Notes under the pieces: generated by a model | The model's input: only the letters and a program-made list of their open reading frames with translations | What the model was told of the DNA's origin: nothing | The model's database searches: none | Position numbers and translations under genes: made by a program | In this document: one piece after another, positions 12,857 to 13,442 of the stretch | How positions within the stretch are numbered: position 1 is the first letter of the stretch | How the letters are laid out: each line of letters starts with the position of its first letter | Assembly (NCBI GenBank): GCA_029256665.1 | Contig: JAQSXN010000029.1 | Span: forward strand, 1 to 13,442 | Length of the DNA stretch: 13,442 bases | Reading direction: 5' to 3' | Origin: Paenibacillus sp. | Lineage (GTDB): Bacteria > Bacillota > Bacilli > Paenibacillales > Paenibacillaceae

Positions 12857-13442
12857 CTAATGCGGAATGACAAGCGTAACGGTCGTGCCCCTGCCCGGAG
12901 CGGATGCGATCCGCAGGCTGCCTCCCGCGATGCGCGCCCTCTCCGCCATGCCGAACCGACCAACGCCCGTCGATGCGGCATCCGGTTCGAAGCCCGCTCC
13001 AAGGTCCGCGATCCGGGTCGTGACGGCATTCCCGTCCTCCTCTATCGACACCTCCGCTTCGGAGACATCGGCATATTTGGCGATATTGGTAAGCGACTCC
13101 TGAATGATTCTGTACATGACCGTCTCCGTCTCGATCCCGAGACGGCTTCGGAGCGTGCTGACGAAATCGACCTCGATGCCGTAATGTTTTTCGTAATGGC
13201 CGATGTAAGTCCGGACGGCCGGCACGATCCCCATATCGTCCAGCACGGACGGTCTCAGCTCCCATGCGAGCCCGCGCACCTCCTCGATCAAGCCTGCCAC
13301 GTTCTCTCTCAGAATCCGGAGATCCTCCGCCGCGCGTTCGGGATTGCTAATGACGCGGTCCAGCTGGATCAGCAGCGAAAACAAGCTTTGGCCGATGCCG
13401 TCGTGCAGCTCCCGCGAAAACGTTTTGCGCTCGTCCTCTTGA
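12857..13442 (-). CDS. NarL-family sensor histidine kinase, C-terminal part (gene continues past the right edge)
   Basis: The last 194 codons of a HisKA_3/HATPase kinase; the frame is open to the right edge, so an internal TTG at 13384 is not the start. The segment opens with ERKTFSRELHDGIGQSLFSL, the HisKA_3 motif with the phospho-His in ELHDG. Then come the dimerisation helices (RGLAWELRPSVLDDMGIVPA), the N-box QESLTNIAKYAD, the G1 box DLGAGF, and GVGRFGMAERARIAGGSLRIASAPGRGTTVTL (G2 and end of the ATPase fold). All parts needed for autophosphorylation are present. The sensor region is outside the window, so the signal is unknown; NreB-like oxygen sensors belong to this family, which would fit the redox sites that follow, but this is speculation. 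No response regulator follows, so a partner must be upstream or elsewhere. A small hairpin (12852-12867) spans the stop without a U-run. Confidence 0.93.
   Translation of the reverse strand, partial: QEDERKTFSRELHDGIGQSLFSLLIQLDRVISNPERAAEDLRILRENVAGLIEEVRGLAWELRPSVLDDMGIVPAVRTYIGHYEKHYGIEVDFVSTLRSRLGIETETVMYRIIQESLTNIAKYADVSEAEVSIEEDGNAVTTRIADLGAGFEPDAASTGVGRFGMAERARIAGGSLRIASAPGRGTTVTLVIPH

Noticed and set aside
12852..12867. Hairpin TTCCGC/GCGGAA at the stop of the NarL-type kinase as a terminator
   Set aside because: The stem is only 6 bp and no U-run follows on the minus strand.

Overview
The window looks like chromosome of a fairly high-GC Bacillota, most probably Paenibacillaceae (Paenibacillus/Cohnella type). 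The evidence is strong GGAGG-type ribosome binding sites with occasional GTG and TTG starts, AT-rich promoters in a GC-rich background, a YesM/YesN-type two-component pair beside a sugar-ABC lipoprotein, a type 2 (FMN) isopentenyl-diphosphate isomerase and Gram-positive nagBA. I see no phage, IS, CRISPR, tRNA or rRNA.

Layout. (1) 1-6409, all minus strand: an apparent run of type 2 IPP isomerase (fni), a metallo-beta-lactamase-fold hydrolase, a YesM-like sensor kinase and a YesN-like AraC response regulator, closed by a strong terminator. It is followed by a separately initiated ABC solute-binding lipoprotein cut by the left edge. The kinase start is one base past the hydrolase stop, and the regulator start overlaps the kinase stop. 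(2) 6410-8681: a divergent intergenic region with a very AT-rich promoter stretch, then nagB-nagA on plus, which turn N-acetylglucosamine-6-P into fructose-6-P, with a textbook terminator. (3) 8724-9421: a small lipoprotein of unknown function with its own promoter and a TTG start. (4) 9457-11792, minus: a four-helix membrane protein, 2-keto-3-deoxygluconate kinase (kdgK) and a DeoR-type regulator joined to kdgK by a TAATG stop/start overlap, ended by a terminator. (5) 11798-13442, minus: a dispersed repeat, a possible 17-aa ORF, a DoxX-family membrane protein and the C-terminal part of a NarL-family sensor kinase running off the right edge.

The most interesting part is the control region of the DoxX gene. 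It holds a perfect 18-bp palindrome identical to the Rex (NADH/NAD+ sensor) operator consensus. About 180 bp further upstream there is an Fnr/Crp-type site whose centre is 41.5 bp from the start predicted by a perfect TATAAT box with no -35 box, which is the geometry of an activator-dependent class II promoter. That promoter would transcribe an 18-codon ORF with a good ribosome binding site before doxX. The DoxX protein therefore looks like a redox- or oxygen-controlled gene with two inputs.

A second item is a 97-bp intergenic repeat present twice in the same orientation (784-880 and 11798-11894). It has a conserved hairpin half, a variable middle and a conserved tail that abuts the U-tract of a minus-strand terminator in both places.
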